Assembly (NCBI RefSeq): GCF_030285665.1
Contig: NZ_CP127295.1
Coordinates: forward strand, 2,852,001 to 2,916,000
Length of the DNA: 64,000 nt
Direction: 5' to 3'
From: Amycolatopsis mongoliensis
Lineage (GTDB): Bacteria; Actinomycetota; Actinomycetes; Mycobacteriales; Pseudonocardiaceae
Shown here: positions 1-8,460 of the stretch, one piece after another
Layout: each line of letters starts with the position of its first letter
How positions within the stretch are numbered: position 1 is the stretch's first letter
Position numbers and translations under genes: made by a program
Notes under the pieces: model-generated
What the model was told of the DNA's origin: nothing
The model's input: the letters and a program-made list of their open reading frames with translations, nothing else
Database searches by the model: none

Positions 1-704
1 TCTCCGCGCGTGAGCTGTGGCGGGGCCGGGCGAACTTCGCGGCCCGCACCGTGCTGGCCGTGCTGCTCGCGGTCACCGCGGTCTGGGGCTTCGTGCTGCT
101 CGCGCGGACGCCGGACTGGCAGCCGTGGATCCGCTACACGCTGCTCGTGCTCGGCGCGGCCGGCGTCTCGGCGCTGCTCTTCGGTGCCGACCGGCTCCGG
201 CGGACCGGCCCGGCGGTGGCCGTCCTGGGCCTGTGCGGCGCGCTGCTCGGGACGGCGTCCTTCACCCTGGCCACGGCGGCGACCGCGCACTCCGGCGGTA
301 CCCCGTCGTCCGGCCCGGCTGTCGCGAGTGGACGTGGGTTCGGCCCCGGCCGGTTCGAGGAGGGGCAGGCCGACACCGCGGTGATCGACCTGCTGAAGAC
401 CACGACGACGAAGTGGGCGGCGGCGCAGAGCGGTGCGATGCAGTCGGCCGGGCTGGCGTTGTCGAGCGGACGGCCGGTGCTCGCGATCGGCGGTTTCAGC
501 GGCAGCGACCCGGCGCCGACGCTGGCGCAGTTCCAGCAGTACGTCGCCGACGGCGACATCCACTACTACGTCGCCGGCGGCCGCGGCGGCTTCGGCGGTG
601 GCCGCGGTACCTCGGGGGAAATCCAGACCTGGGTCGAGCAGAACTTCGCGTCGCAGACCGCCGGGAGCACGACCGTTTACGACCTGACGAAATCTATCAG
701 TTGA
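1..704 (+). CDS. GT39-family mannosyltransferase, C-terminal part (cut by window start)
   Basis: The gene enters from the left edge, and the visible frame encodes about 233 residues. It begins with three or four hydrophobic segments, typical of the last membrane helices of a GT39/PMT-type glycosyltransferase that uses a polyprenyl-phosphate sugar donor. A soluble tail follows, with a GGFSGSDPAPTLAQFQQYV stretch, a Gly-rich loop and a final TVYDLT. That tail resembles the extracytoplasmic YkcA/B-like C-terminal domain of actinobacterial mannosyltransferases. The catalytic N-terminus lies outside the window, so substrate and start cannot be judged. Confidence 0.8.
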   Translation, partial: SARELWRGRANFAARTVLAVLLAVTAVWGFVLLARTPDWQPWIRYTLLVLGAAGVSALLFGADRLRRTGPAVAVLGLCGALLGTASFTLATAATAHSGGTPSSGPAVASGRGFGPGRFEEGQADTAVIDLLKTTTTKWAAAQSGAMQSAGLALSSGRPVLAIGGFSGSDPAPTLAQFQQYVADGDIHYYVAGGRGGFGGGRGTSGEIQTWVEQNFASQTAGSTTVYDLTKSIS

Positions 705-995
705 TCGAAATTTGGCGCATTGTTTCAGGCGTGTTAACAGTCGAGGAATCATTCGCGGATTCGAGGCCGGTGCGGTACCGGCGGAGGCGTACACCTGTTC
801 GATCACCCTCCCGGTGATCGGCGCATTGCGAACGATTGTTCGGTTCCGGTGCATAGCGCTCGGTGATGATCACCGCGTGCCGTAACGACGAGGGACTACA
901 GCCCGTGCAGCTGCACGGGCCGCGGCCGGGATCTTGGCCGGGCGGCCGACAGAAACACTGCCGAACTTGATCTCCATGAGCGCGGATGTTGCTGG

Positions 996-1025
996 TTGAC
1001 ACGGTTGATGGTCACTCGTTCGGAT
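996..1025 (+). promoter_or_regulatory. possible sigma-70 promoter for leader RNA
   Basis: A perfect -35 TTGACA (996-1001) is followed after 18 bp by TCGGAT (1020-1025) as a weak -10. Transcription would start near 1032 and run into the hairpins at 1068-1126. The -10 match is poor, so this is tentative. Confidence 0.35.
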
Positions 1026-1099
1026 GCACTGCCAGGGCGTTGTGGTGATCTTGTGCTACTCGCTAGGCTCTCCGCCGGGAGAGGGACAAGGGGTGGCTG

Positions 1100-1126
1100 A
1101 CCCAGTGCGCTGAGTACTGGGTTTTT
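1100..1126 (+). terminator. intrinsic terminator upstream of ABC importer operon
   Basis: ACCCAGT (1100-1106) pairs with ACTGGGT (1116-1122), and TTTT follows directly. Just before it, GGGT can pair with the ACCC of the 5' arm, giving a possible competing fold. A U-tract terminator is unusual in this GC-rich window. Its place ahead of an importer operon fits conditional termination. Confidence 0.6.
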
Positions 1127-1316
1127 GGGATGCTCCCGGTCTTGTTCTCTCGCCATGACCCGATCAGGTGCGGCTGGAAGAGAGCAGTGATGACCGTGCG
1201 CGGTGGCGCAGCTCGGCCAGACCCGCCTCCTCGTTGTAACCACCCGTAGTACCGAGCACCGCAATTCCCCCTTTGGTACGGCACCACTCCACTTCCCCCG
1301 CAACTTGGAGTTCGTT

Positions 1317-2330
1317 GTGATTTCCCGTTCCCGCCCCCGTCTGCTGACGGTGCTCCTGACCTTGCTGACCCTCGCCGGGGTCACCGCGCTTTCGGGCTGC
1401 AGTGACAGTTCCGCCACCGGCACCGGCGGCAAGATCACCCTCGGGTTCAGCGCCTGGCCGGGCTGGTTCCCCTGGCAGGTGGCGCAGGAACAGGGCCTGT
1501 TCGCCAAGAACGGCGTGAACGTCGACCTGAAGTACTTCGACAACTACACCGACAGCATCAACGCGCTGTCCAGCGGGGCCATCGACGCGAACAGCCAGAC
1601 CCTCAATGACACGCTCTCCTCGGCGTCCGGCGGCGCCAAGCTGTCGATCGTGCTGGTGAACGACAACTCCACCGGCAACGACAAGATCATCGCGCGGGAC
1701 GGGATCAACGCCATCGCCGACCTGAAGGGCAAGAAGGTCGCGGTCGAGCAGGGGACGGTCGACCACTACCTGCTGCTGCTCGCGCTGCAGGAGGCGAAGC
1801 TGACCGAAAAGGACATCGAGCTGGTCAACCTGCCGACCGACGCCGCGGCGGCCGCGTTCGTCGCCGGCCAGGTCGACGCGGTGGGCGCGTTCGCGCCGTT
1901 CACCTCGAAGGCGCTGGAGCGTCAGGGCAGCCGCGCGATCTCGACGTCGGCGGAGTTCCCCGGCGCCATCCCGGACCACCTCGTCACGTCGCAGAAGCTG
2001 GTCAAGGAACACCCGAAGGACGTCCAGGCACTGGTGAACACCTGGTTCGAGACGCTCACCTGGATCAAGAACAACAAGGACGCGGCCGTCGGGATCATGG
2101 CCAAGCGCGGCGGCGTCTCCGACGCGGACTACAAGACCTACGACGCCGGCACCACGATCTTCACGCGCCAGCAGAACCTCGACGCGTTCACGCCCGGGGT
2201 CACCGCGCAGCACCTCGACTTCCAGGCGAACAAGATCGTCGACTTCATCGTGAACACCGGGCTCGCCCAGCAGCGGCCGTCGCTGGACGGGCTGTTCGAC
2301 GACCAGTTCGTGAAGGCCGCCCCGCAGTGA
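1317..2330 (+). CDS. NitT/TauT-family ABC importer, substrate-binding lipoprotein
   Basis: This 337-residue lipoprotein would capture a small anion (nitrate, sulfonate, taurine or similar) outside the membrane and deliver it to the permease encoded next. It opens with Arg residues and a hydrophobic stretch ending in a lipobox (LSGC, about residue 25). The mature part has the periplasmic-binding-protein type II fold pattern seen in SsuA/NrtA/TauA-like proteins (GWFPWQVAQEQGLF, then GAIDA, then LKGKKVAVEQGT). GTG 1317 is chosen as start because GGAG lies 6 nt upstream and it gives a proper signal peptide; a longer frame from 1203 would bury that signal. The stop overlaps the permease start by 4 bp. 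The exact ligand cannot be read from sequence. Confidence 0.85.
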   Translation: MISRSRPRLLTVLLTLLTLAGVTALSGCSDSSATGTGGKITLGFSAWPGWFPWQVAQEQGLFAKNGVNVDLKYFDNYTDSINALSSGAIDANSQTLNDTLSSASGGAKLSIVLVNDNSTGNDKIIARDGINAIADLKGKKVAVEQGTVDHYLLLLALQEAKLTEKDIELVNLPTDAAAAAFVAGQVDAVGAFAPFTSKALERQGSRAISTSAEFPGAIPDHLVTSQKLVKEHPKDVQALVNTWFETLTWIKNNKDAAVGIMAKRGGVSDADYKTYDAGTTIFTRQQNLDAFTPGVTAQHLDFQANKIVDFIVNTGLAQQRPSLDGLFDDQFVKAAPQ

Positions 2331-3262
2331 CCGGTCCGACCCAGCGCACCACGGCGTCCGGCTCCCCGGCCGACGAACTCGCGGCCGAGGAGCTGGAGGC
2401 CGAGCAGCGGCTCGCCGAACGGCAGGAGTCCGGCCGCCCGGCCTGGGCTCCGCTGCCGCGCCGCACCACGCCGAAGGTCGCGTCGGCCCTGTCTTCGCTG
2501 CGCACGCCGATTTCCGCGTCGGCGCGCTGGACGCTGGCGGTGCTGTCGTTCGCCACCCCGCTCCTCGCCTGGATCGTGCTGAGCGTCAGCGGGGCCGTCG
2601 ACTCGACGTTCCTGCCGTCCCCGGCCGCGGTGGTCAAGGCAGGCGTCGACATGGCGAGCACCGGTGAGCTCTTCGACGACCTCTGGGCGACGACCCAGCG
2701 GGTGCTCGAAGGCTTCGGCCTCGCCATCCTGGTCTCGGTGCCGCTCGGCATCCTGATGGGCAGCTTCACCGCCGGGCAGGCGTTCTTCGAGCCGCTGATC
2801 GGGCTGCTGCGCTACCTGCCGGCGAGCGCGTTCATCCCGCTGCTGATCATCTGGCTCGGCATCGGCGAGCCGTCGAAGATCGCCATCCTCTTCATCGGGA
2901 CGGTCTTCTTCAACACGCTGATGACCGCCGACGTCGTCCGCGGTGTGCCGGGCGAGCTCCTCGACGTCTCCTACACCCTCGGCGCGCGCCGGGGCGAGGT
3001 GCTGCGCAAGATCGTCGTGCCGCACTCGCTGCCGGGCATGATCGACGCGATCCGCGTCAACGCCGCCGCGGCGTGGAACTTCGTGGTCGTCGCCGAATTG
3101 ATCAACTCGCAGGCCGGCCTCGGCCACCGGATCGTGCTGGCCCAACGGTTCCTGCGGACGGACACGATCTTCGCCGTGCTCGTGGTCATCGGGATCGGCG
3201 GGCTGGTCATCGACGTCCTGCTGCGCACGCTGCGCACGCGGGTCGGGAAGTGGGCGGCATGA
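2327..3262 (+). CDS. NitT/TauT-family ABC importer, permease
   Basis: The 311-residue inner-membrane subunit has a charged cytoplasmic N-terminal extension of about 70 residues, then about six membrane helices of the BPD_transp_1 fold. The EAA-like coupling loop, where the ATPase docks, is visible around LLDVSYTLGARRGEVLRKIV. The GTG start lies in GTGA, overlapping the stop of the binding-protein gene, and its own stop overlaps the ATPase start as ATGA. The three genes therefore look translationally coupled. The long N-terminal extension is longer than in typical SsuC/TauC proteins. Confidence 0.88.
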   Translation: MTGPTQRTTASGSPADELAAEELEAEQRLAERQESGRPAWAPLPRRTTPKVASALSSLRTPISASARWTLAVLSFATPLLAWIVLSVSGAVDSTFLPSPAAVVKAGVDMASTGELFDDLWATTQRVLEGFGLAILVSVPLGILMGSFTAGQAFFEPLIGLLRYLPASAFIPLLIIWLGIGEPSKIAILFIGTVFFNTLMTADVVRGVPGELLDVSYTLGARRGEVLRKIVVPHSLPGMIDAIRVNAAAAWNFVVVAELINSQAGLGHRIVLAQRFLRTDTIFAVLVVIGIGGLVIDVLLRTLRTRVGKWAA

Positions 3263-4047
3263 CGCTGGAACTGCGGAACGTCGCGAAGGACTACACCGTC
3301 CGCGGCGAGGTCACCCGCGCGCTCGACGGCGTCGACCTCGAGGTGCTGCGGGGCGAGTTCGTCTGCGTCGTCGGCGCGAGCGGCTCGGGCAAGTCGACGC
3401 TGCTGTCGCTGGTGGCCGGGCTCAGCCGGCCGACCGAGGGCGAGATCGTGCTCGACGGCGTCCCGGTGACCGGCCCCGGCCCGGACCGCGGGCTCGTCTT
3501 CCAGGCCGGCGCGCTGTACCCGTGGCGCACCGTCGAGAAGAACGTCGCGTTCGGGCTCGAGCTGCTGCCGGTCGACGCGGCCGAGCGCGCCAAGCGCGTC
3601 GACTGGTACCTCGCCGAGACCGGGCTCCACGCCGTGCGCAAGTCGCTGCCGAAACAGCTGTCCGGCGGCCAGAAACAGCGCGTCGCGATCGCTCGGGCGC
3701 TGGCGTGCGAGCCGGATGTCCTGCTGCTGGACGAACCCTTCGGCGCCTTGGACGTCCAGACCAAAGAGGACATGCAGGTGCTCATCCGCCAGGTGTGGGC
3801 CGACACCGGTACCACCGTGCTGATGGTCACCCACGACGTCGAGGAAGCGGTGTTCCTGGGCGGCCGGGTGGTGGTGCTCGCCTCCGACCCGGGCCGGATC
3901 GCCGCCGACGTCGAGGTGACGCTGCCCGCCGAGCGGGACCTGGCGGTGAAGCGCGAACCGCGGTTCCTCGCGCTGCGCGCCCGGATCGAGGACCTCGTCC
4001 GGGAGCAGCACCGCGGCCACGTGAGCAGGGTGGCCGCGGTCGAGTGA
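3259..4047 (+). CDS. NitT/TauT-family ABC importer, ATPase
   Basis: This 262-residue ATPase powers the importer. It has Walker A GASGSGKST (about residues 39-47), signature LSGGQKQR, Walker B LLLDEPFG and the switch histidine in VTHDVEEA, the usual SsuB/TauB/NrtD layout. ATG 3259 overlaps the permease stop. Only 25 bp separate its stop from the kinase gene of the conservon, so one transcript could carry the importer and the signalling genes. No extra regulatory domain is seen. Confidence 0.9.
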   Translation: MTLELRNVAKDYTVRGEVTRALDGVDLEVLRGEFVCVVGASGSGKSTLLSLVAGLSRPTEGEIVLDGVPVTGPGPDRGLVFQAGALYPWRTVEKNVAFGLELLPVDAAERAKRVDWYLAETGLHAVRKSLPKQLSGGQKQRVAIARALACEPDVLLLDEPFGALDVQTKEDMQVLIRQVWADTGTTVLMVTHDVEEAVFLGGRVVVLASDPGRIAADVEVTLPAERDLAVKREPRFLALRARIEDLVREQHRGHVSRVAAVE

Positions 4048-4072
4048 GTACGGAAGACGGGAAGGTGGCGGG

Positions 4073-6781
4073 ATGAGGCACGGCGGGGCGACCGCGGAAC
4101 GGGCCGGCGGTGGGGGGATCCTCGCCCGGCTCGGCATTCGCGGCAAGCTGAACCTGCTGCTCCTGCCCCCGCTGGTCGCGGTGGTGCTGGTGTCGGTGCC
4201 GTTCGTGCTGACCCAGGCGAACAGCGCCGTGGCCGCGACGCAGTCGGCGACGGTGGCGCGGCACACCCAGCAGCTCGGCGGCCTGGTCTGGCAGCTGCAG
4301 CGCGAACGGCTGCTCACCGGCGCGTACGTCGCGACGCCGTCGATGTCGCCCGACCAGATGCTCCAGCAGCAGAAGGCGGTGAACGCGGCGGTCGGGACCG
4401 TGCGGTCGTCGCTGGGGTCCGACGCGCCGGACGAGCTGTCCGCGGCGCTGACCCGGATCGGCTCGCTCGACGAGCTCCGGCAGAACGCCGAGCGGCGCGG
4501 TGTCGCGCTCGACAGCGTCGCCCGCACCTACCACGCGGTGATCGGCGCGGTAATCGATTCACTGCGGCTGGTCCCGCAGCTCACCAGTGACGCCGAGGGC
4601 ACGCGGGAGCTGACCGCGCTGGAGGCGCTGCTGCGCGCGAACGAGGAGAACTCGTTGCGCGGTATGGCGTTGATCGTGACGGCGGTGTCGCCCGAAGCCG
4701 GCCGGTCCATCCTGGACGACGCGACCCAGCAGGCGCCGATCTTCACCGACCGGTTCGTCCAGCAGGCCGACGACGAGGAGGACGGCGACCAGGCCGCCCT
4801 GGTCGTCAACGTCGAGGCGAGCGACGCCGGCCGGCGGATCGAAGAACTCGCCGCCCAGATCGGCAACCCGCGGGACCCGGCGGCCACCTCCCGGTACGTC
4901 ACGGACGTCCTCACCGCGTCGGAAAGCCAGGCGGGACAACGGAAACTGGTCCAGGAGCGGGTCACCGGCGAGATCGCCGACGCGGCGAACGGCCGGGCCG
5001 ACGCCGGCACGCGGCTGGCGTGGCTGGTCGGCGTCGGCGCGGGCCTGCTGTTCCTGCTGGTCGCCTTCCTCGCCGTCGCGGTGTCCCGCTCGATCGCCCG
5101 GCCGCTGCGGCGGCTGACCACCGCGGCGACGTCGGTCGCCGACCTCGCCGGCACCGAGCTCGTCCGCGTGACCGACACCGAGGAGGCCGAAGCGCAGGTC
5201 CCGCGGCTGGCCACCATCGACGTCGTCTCGAGCGACGAGCTCGGCAAGCTGGCCGCGGCGTTCAACCGGGTCCAGACCACCGCGGCCGAGCTGGTCGAAC
5301 GGCAGGCGCTCACCCGGCGCAACACCAGCCTGATGTTCGCGAACGTCGCCAAGCGCACGCAGAACCTCGTCGGCCGCCAGCTCGCGCTGATCGACGAGGT
5401 CGAGCGCAACGAGCAGGACACCCGGCTGCTGGCCAGCCTCTACCGGCTCGACCACCTCTCCACCCGCCTGCGCCGCAACGCGGACAACCTGCTCGTGGTG
5501 TCCGGCACTCGCGACGAGACGCGCATCGCCGGCCCGATCGAGCTGGCCACGGCCCTGCGCTCCGCGCTCGCCGAGATCGAGGACTACCAGCGCGTCAAGC
5601 TCGGGGTCGTCGCGGAGATCCTGCTGTCCTCGGCGCTCGGCGCCGACCTGGTGCTCGTGTTCGCCGAGCTGCTGGAGAACGCGACGTCGTTCTCGCCGCC
5701 GGGTTCGATGGTCGAGGTCGACACGATGTTCCTCGCCGGCGGCTCCTGCCTGGTGAGCATCGTCGACCACGGCATCGGCATGACCGCGGAGAAGCTCGCC
5801 GAGGAGAACCAGCGGCTCGTCGAGCGCGAACGCCTCGAGCTCGCGCCGACCAGCGTGCTCGGCCTGTTCGTGGTCGGCCGCCTGGCGCGGCGCCACGACC
5901 TGGGCGTCGAACTGCTCGCGACGCCGACCACCGGCGGCGTGACCGCGCGGCTGACCATCCCGCCGTCGCTGTTCAGCCACCGCTCCGGGCTGCTCCCGAA
6001 GGCCGAGCCGGCGCCGGTGATCCCGGCGCAGGCCGCGCTTCCCGTCCCGCCGACGGCGCGCCCCGCGGAAGCCGCGGCCGTCGCGTCTTCGGTGTCTACT
6101 TTGGACGTTCTGCGTCCGGTCGAGCCGCTGCCGGCGCCGGCGATCCCGGCACTGCTCGGCATCCCCCACGGCAACGGCTTCCGCTGGTTCAACCAGCTGG
6201 AACCGGTCTGGCCGGACGCCGAACCCGCCGAGGAACCCGCGGCCGAACCGGATGCCGAGACGCGCGGCGGCCTGCGCCGTCGCGTCCGCGGCGCCCAGTT
6301 GCCCAGCCCGGGCACGTCGGCGCCGGTCGCCGACGGCAAGCCGCGCCACGACCCCGAAGCGACCAAGTCCGCCATGGACGGGTTCCAGAGCGCTTTCGCG
6401 AAGGCCGCCGAGGTCGGCGCGATGGACACCGACCCGCCGCCCCCGCCGCCGACCGTCGTCACGGAACCCGTGTCACTCCCGGTGCGGGTCCCGGCCACGC
6501 CGTCGGCGGGGATCCCGGTCGCCCCGCAGTCCCGGGACGGCCTGGTCCGCCGGGTCCCCGGCGCCCAGCTCGCCCCGGGTCTGCGCCAGCAGGCCGCCGC
6601 GGGCAGGCCGGCCGCCCGAGCCGTCGTGAACCGCAGCAGGCGGGACCCGGCGGCCGAGCGAGCGGCGTTCGACGCGTTCGCCGCCGGCCTCGCCAAGGCG
6701 GACGTGGTTACGGCAGACAGCCCGCCGCAAGGCGTGGTCGCCGGTCGTGTGATGGAACGAGGAGAAGAGAGCAGGAAATGA
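4073..6781 (+). CDS. cvnA: conservon sensor kinase-like protein with NIT domain (CvnA)
   Basis: The 902-residue membrane protein has a helix near residues 26-45, an extracytoplasmic helical NIT (nitrate/nitrite-sensing) type domain, a second helix near 313-338, a HAMP linker, and a histidine-kinase-like ATPase domain with N-box ELLENA and G-box DHGIGM. The long Pro/Ala-rich tail carries two copies of a GLxRRVxGAQL motif (about residues 730 and 822), as seen in other conservon kinases. In Streptomyces, Cvn A-D proteins form a membrane-linked complex compared to eukaryotic G-protein receptors. No clear phospho-acceptor H-box is obvious, so true kinase activity is uncertain. Its stop overlaps the next gene (ATGA). 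Confidence 0.88.
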   Translation: MRHGGATAERAGGGGILARLGIRGKLNLLLLPPLVAVVLVSVPFVLTQANSAVAATQSATVARHTQQLGGLVWQLQRERLLTGAYVATPSMSPDQMLQQQKAVNAAVGTVRSSLGSDAPDELSAALTRIGSLDELRQNAERRGVALDSVARTYHAVIGAVIDSLRLVPQLTSDAEGTRELTALEALLRANEENSLRGMALIVTAVSPEAGRSILDDATQQAPIFTDRFVQQADDEEDGDQAALVVNVEASDAGRRIEELAAQIGNPRDPAATSRYVTDVLTASESQAGQRKLVQERVTGEIADAANGRADAGTRLAWLVGVGAGLLFLLVAFLAVAVSRSIARPLRRLTTAATSVADLAGTELVRVTDTEEAEAQVPRLATIDVVSSDELGKLAAAFNRVQTTAAELVERQALTRRNTSLMFANVAKRTQNLVGRQLALIDEVERNEQDTRLLASLYRLDHLSTRLRRNADNLLVVSGTRDETRIAGPIELATALRSALAEIEDYQRVKLGVVAEILLSSALGADLVLVFAELLENATSFSPPGSMVEVDTMFLAGGSCLVSIVDHGIGMTAEKLAEENQRLVERERLELAPTSVLGLFVVGRLARRHDLGVELLATPTTGGVTARLTIPPSLFSHRSGLLPKAEPAPVIPAQAALPVPPTARPAEAAAVASSVSTLDVLRPVEPLPAPAIPALLGIPHGNGFRWFNQLEPVWPDAEPAEEPAAEPDAETRGGLRRRVRGAQLPSPGTSAPVADGKPRHDPEATKSAMDGFQSAFAKAAEVGAMDTDPPPPPPTVVTEPVSLPVRVPATPSAGIPVAPQSRDGLVRRVPGAQLAPGLRQQAAAGRPAARAVVNRSRRDPAAERAAFDAFAAGLAKADVVTADSPPQGVVAGRVMERGEESRK

Positions 6782-7212
6782 GCATCCCCGCACCTGGCGT
6801 CAGCGTCGAAGCCCAGAACTTCAACTGGCTGGTGAGCCGCTTCGCGCAGCACACCGCGGGCGCGATCGCCGCCATCGCGGTCTCCGCCGACGGCTTGCTG
6901 ATCGCGATGTCGTCGGAGCTCGAGCGGTCCAACGCCGACCGCCTCGCCGCGATCTCCTCGGCCATGCTCGGCCTCGCCCACGGCGTCTCCGAAAGCCACC
7001 CGCTCGGCTCGCCCGACAAGGTGATCATCGAGCTGGAGCACGGGTACCTGCTGGTCTGCACCATCAGCATCGGCTGCTCGCTGGGCGTCCTGGCCAACAA
7101 GCAGGCCAGCCTCGGCACGATCGCCTACGAGATGGCGATGTTCGCCAACCGCGCCACCGAAGTCCTCACGCCCGGCTTGATCGAGGAGCTCAAGAACACC
7201 GTCGGCAGTTAG
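6778..7212 (+). CDS. cvnB: roadblock/LC7-domain conservon protein (CvnB)
   Basis: The 144-residue soluble protein is a single roadblock/LC7 domain, with the typical AIAAIAVSADGLLIA strand-helix core and a C-terminal helix. In conservons this family acts as a GTPase-associated regulator that links the membrane kinase to the small GTPase. It starts inside the stop codon of the kinase gene and lies 14 bp before the DUF742 gene, so it is clearly the second gene of the four-gene unit. Length matches the family. Confidence 0.92.
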   Translation: MSIPAPGVSVEAQNFNWLVSRFAQHTAGAIAAIAVSADGLLIAMSSELERSNADRLAAISSAMLGLAHGVSESHPLGSPDKVIIELEHGYLLVCTISIGCSLGVLANKQASLGTIAYEMAMFANRATEVLTPGLIEELKNTVGS

Positions 7213-7226
7213 GGAGGCTCGTCGCG

Positions 7227-7580
7227 ATGACCGAAGAACCGGACATCTCGCTGCTGCGGCCCTACCTGATGACCTCGGGGCGTGCCCAGCCGGTCGACCA
7301 GAGCCTCGAGATCGAGGCGCAGGTCATGACATCCCGCCTCGGGGCGGCGTCGCACCCGAAGCTCACGTTCGAACGGCAGGAGATCGTCTCCCTCTGCCGG
7401 AGCACCATGTCGGTCGCCGAGGTGGCCGCCATGCTGGGCCTGCACATCGGCGTCGCCCGGGTCCTGGTGGCCGACCTCGCCGAGCTGGGCTACGTCGTCG
7501 TCCGGCGGCCGGCGAACCACAACTCGCACGACCTCGGCATGATCGAAAGGGTCATTCGTGGACTCGAAGCCATTCACTGA
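7227..7580 (+). CDS. cvnC: DUF742 conservon protein (CvnC)
   Basis: This 117-residue protein matches DUF742: N-terminal LLRPYLMTSGR, a central winged-helix-like segment (LCRSTMSVAEVAAMLGLHIGVARVLVADL), and a C-terminal RVIRGLEAI. The helix-turn-helix look suggests a DNA-binding ancestry, but in conservons it is regarded as a partner of the roadblock protein and GTPase. It has a GGAGG-type ribosome site at 7213-7218 and overlaps the GTPase gene by 23 bp. Confidence 0.9.
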   Translation: MTEEPDISLLRPYLMTSGRAQPVDQSLEIEAQVMTSRLGAASHPKLTFERQEIVSLCRSTMSVAEVAAMLGLHIGVARVLVADLAELGYVVVRRPANHNSHDLGMIERVIRGLEAIH

Positions 7581-8157
7581 ACCGGGGGTCCGCCCCCCGG
7601 CCCCGGTCAAGATCGTCATCGCGGGCGGCTTCGGCGTGGGAAAGACGACGGCGGTGTCGTCCATCTCGGAGATCAAGCCGCTGACGACGGAAGCGGCGAT
7701 CACGTCGGTGGCGGCGAACGTCGACCGCACGGGCCACGTCCCGGCCAAGACCACGACGACGGTCGCCCTGGACTTCGGCTGCATCACGATCGACGAAGAG
7801 GTGAAGCTGTACCTGTTCGGCACGCCCGGCCAGGACCGCTTCGGCTTCATGTGGCAGGACCTGGTCCACGGCGCACTGGGAGCGCTGGTCATCGTGGACA
7901 CCCGCCGCATGGACGACTGCTACCCGGCGGTCGACTACTTCGAGAACGCGGGCCTGCCGTTCGTGGTGGCGGTGAACATGTTCGACGGAGCCCTGGGGCA
8001 CAACCTCGAGGACATCCGCTGGGCGCTGGCGGTCAGCGAGGACGTCCCGCTGATCACCTTCGACGCGCGGCAGAAGCTTTCGGTGCGGGACGCCCTGCTG
8101 GCGGTCCTGCACAACACGTTCAAGAAGGCCCGCGCCCAGGCGGGCGCGGGGGCCTGA
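7558..8157 (+). CDS. cvnD: conservon small GTPase (CvnD)
   Basis: The 199-residue P-loop GTPase has Walker A GGFGVGKTT near residue 22 and a G3-like box GTPGQDRFGF. A segment VVAVNMFDG lies in the position of the G4 box. It belongs to the bacterial Rab-like/MglA-related family of conservons. It would be the output switch of the module, cycling between GTP and GDP under control of the roadblock and kinase proteins. GTG 7558 is the start because the frame gives the usual short N-terminus before the P-loop. It closes the operon; the SRP RNA gene follows 24 bp later. Confidence 0.92.
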   Translation: MDSKPFTEPGVRPPAPVKIVIAGGFGVGKTTAVSSISEIKPLTTEAAITSVAANVDRTGHVPAKTTTTVALDFGCITIDEEVKLYLFGTPGQDRFGFMWQDLVHGALGALVIVDTRRMDDCYPAVDYFENAGLPFVVAVNMFDGALGHNLEDIRWALAVSEDVPLITFDARQKLSVRDALLAVLHNTFKKARAQAGAGA

Positions 8158-8181
8158 TCCCGGCCCGCTACACTTGACCTC

Positions 8182-8267
8182 GGACCCCGCGCGGCGTCCA
8201 CCCTGTGAACCTCCCCAGGGCCGGAAGGCAGCAAGGATAAGCAGGCTCTGACGGGTGCGCGGGGTCC
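8182..8267 (+). ncRNA. ffs: 4.5S signal recognition particle RNA
   Basis: The conserved SRP RNA core is present: CTGTGAACCTCCCCAGG, then GGAAGGCAGCAAGGATAAGC, then GCAGGCTCTGACGGG, which form the Ffh-binding symmetric and asymmetric loops. Terminal arms GGACCCCGCGC (8182-8192) and GCGCGGGGTCC (8257-8267) pair perfectly, which sets the ends at about 86 nt; a CUUCUUUU stretch follows. The RNA guides membrane and secreted proteins to the Sec translocon as part of SRP. It lies next to dnaX, as in several actinomycetes. Confidence 0.95.
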
Positions 8268-8385
8268 CCTTCTTTTCGGGCTCCGGCTCTCGGGGCTTCG
8301 CCCCTTCGCCGGGCCCTTCACTTCGTCCTTTCACCCGGGGGCCGAGCCCCCGGACCCCCACGGTGCCTCTGGCGCCGGTCGGGTG

Positions 8386-8460
8386 GTCTGCCGTGGCCTT
8401 CCTTGCCGGTCTGCTGTCTGCCGTGGCCTTCCTTGCGGGTTGCGGGGTCTGCCGTGGCTG
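8386..8460 (+). repeat. short tandem repeat, about 30-bp unit x 2.4
   Basis: GTCTGCCGTGGCCTTCCTTG starts at 8386 and again at 8416; a third partial copy (GTCTGCCGTGGCTG) starts at 8447. It lies between SRP RNA and the hairpin and is probably non-coding. Confidence 0.75.

Larger units (their letters stand above)
705..1316 (+). other. 612-bp non-coding region with leader-like RNA signals
   Basis: No convincing gene lies here; the open frames across it are shadows. Inverted repeats occur at 801-819 (GATCACC/GGTGATC) and 861-875 (CGGTGATGATCACCG), and there is a perfect 20-bp palindrome at 901-920. From 996 there is a TTGACA box, then a GCCG-loop hairpin (1068-1083) and a U-tract terminator hairpin (1100-1126). 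These lie more than 190 bp ahead of the ABC importer. The arrangement suggests a transcribed leader or a small RNA. I do not recognise a known riboswitch consensus. Confidence 0.6.

Noticed and set aside
1030..1126. Guanidine-I (ykkC) riboswitch upstream of the NitT/TauT importer
   Set aside because: Some fragments (CTAGG, GGGAGAG, GGGACAAG) look similar, but the conserved core blocks are not present in order.
1195..1225. tRNA-like string (GTGGCGCAGCTCGG) upstream of the importer
   Set aside because: No matching acceptor stem, anticodon arm or T-loop GTTCGA follows, so it is a chance D-arm resemblance.
1203..1316. Longer N-terminus of the substrate-binding protein from ATG-like start at 1203
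   Set aside because: It has no ribosome site and buries the lipoprotein signal; GTG 1317 has GGAG at the right distance.
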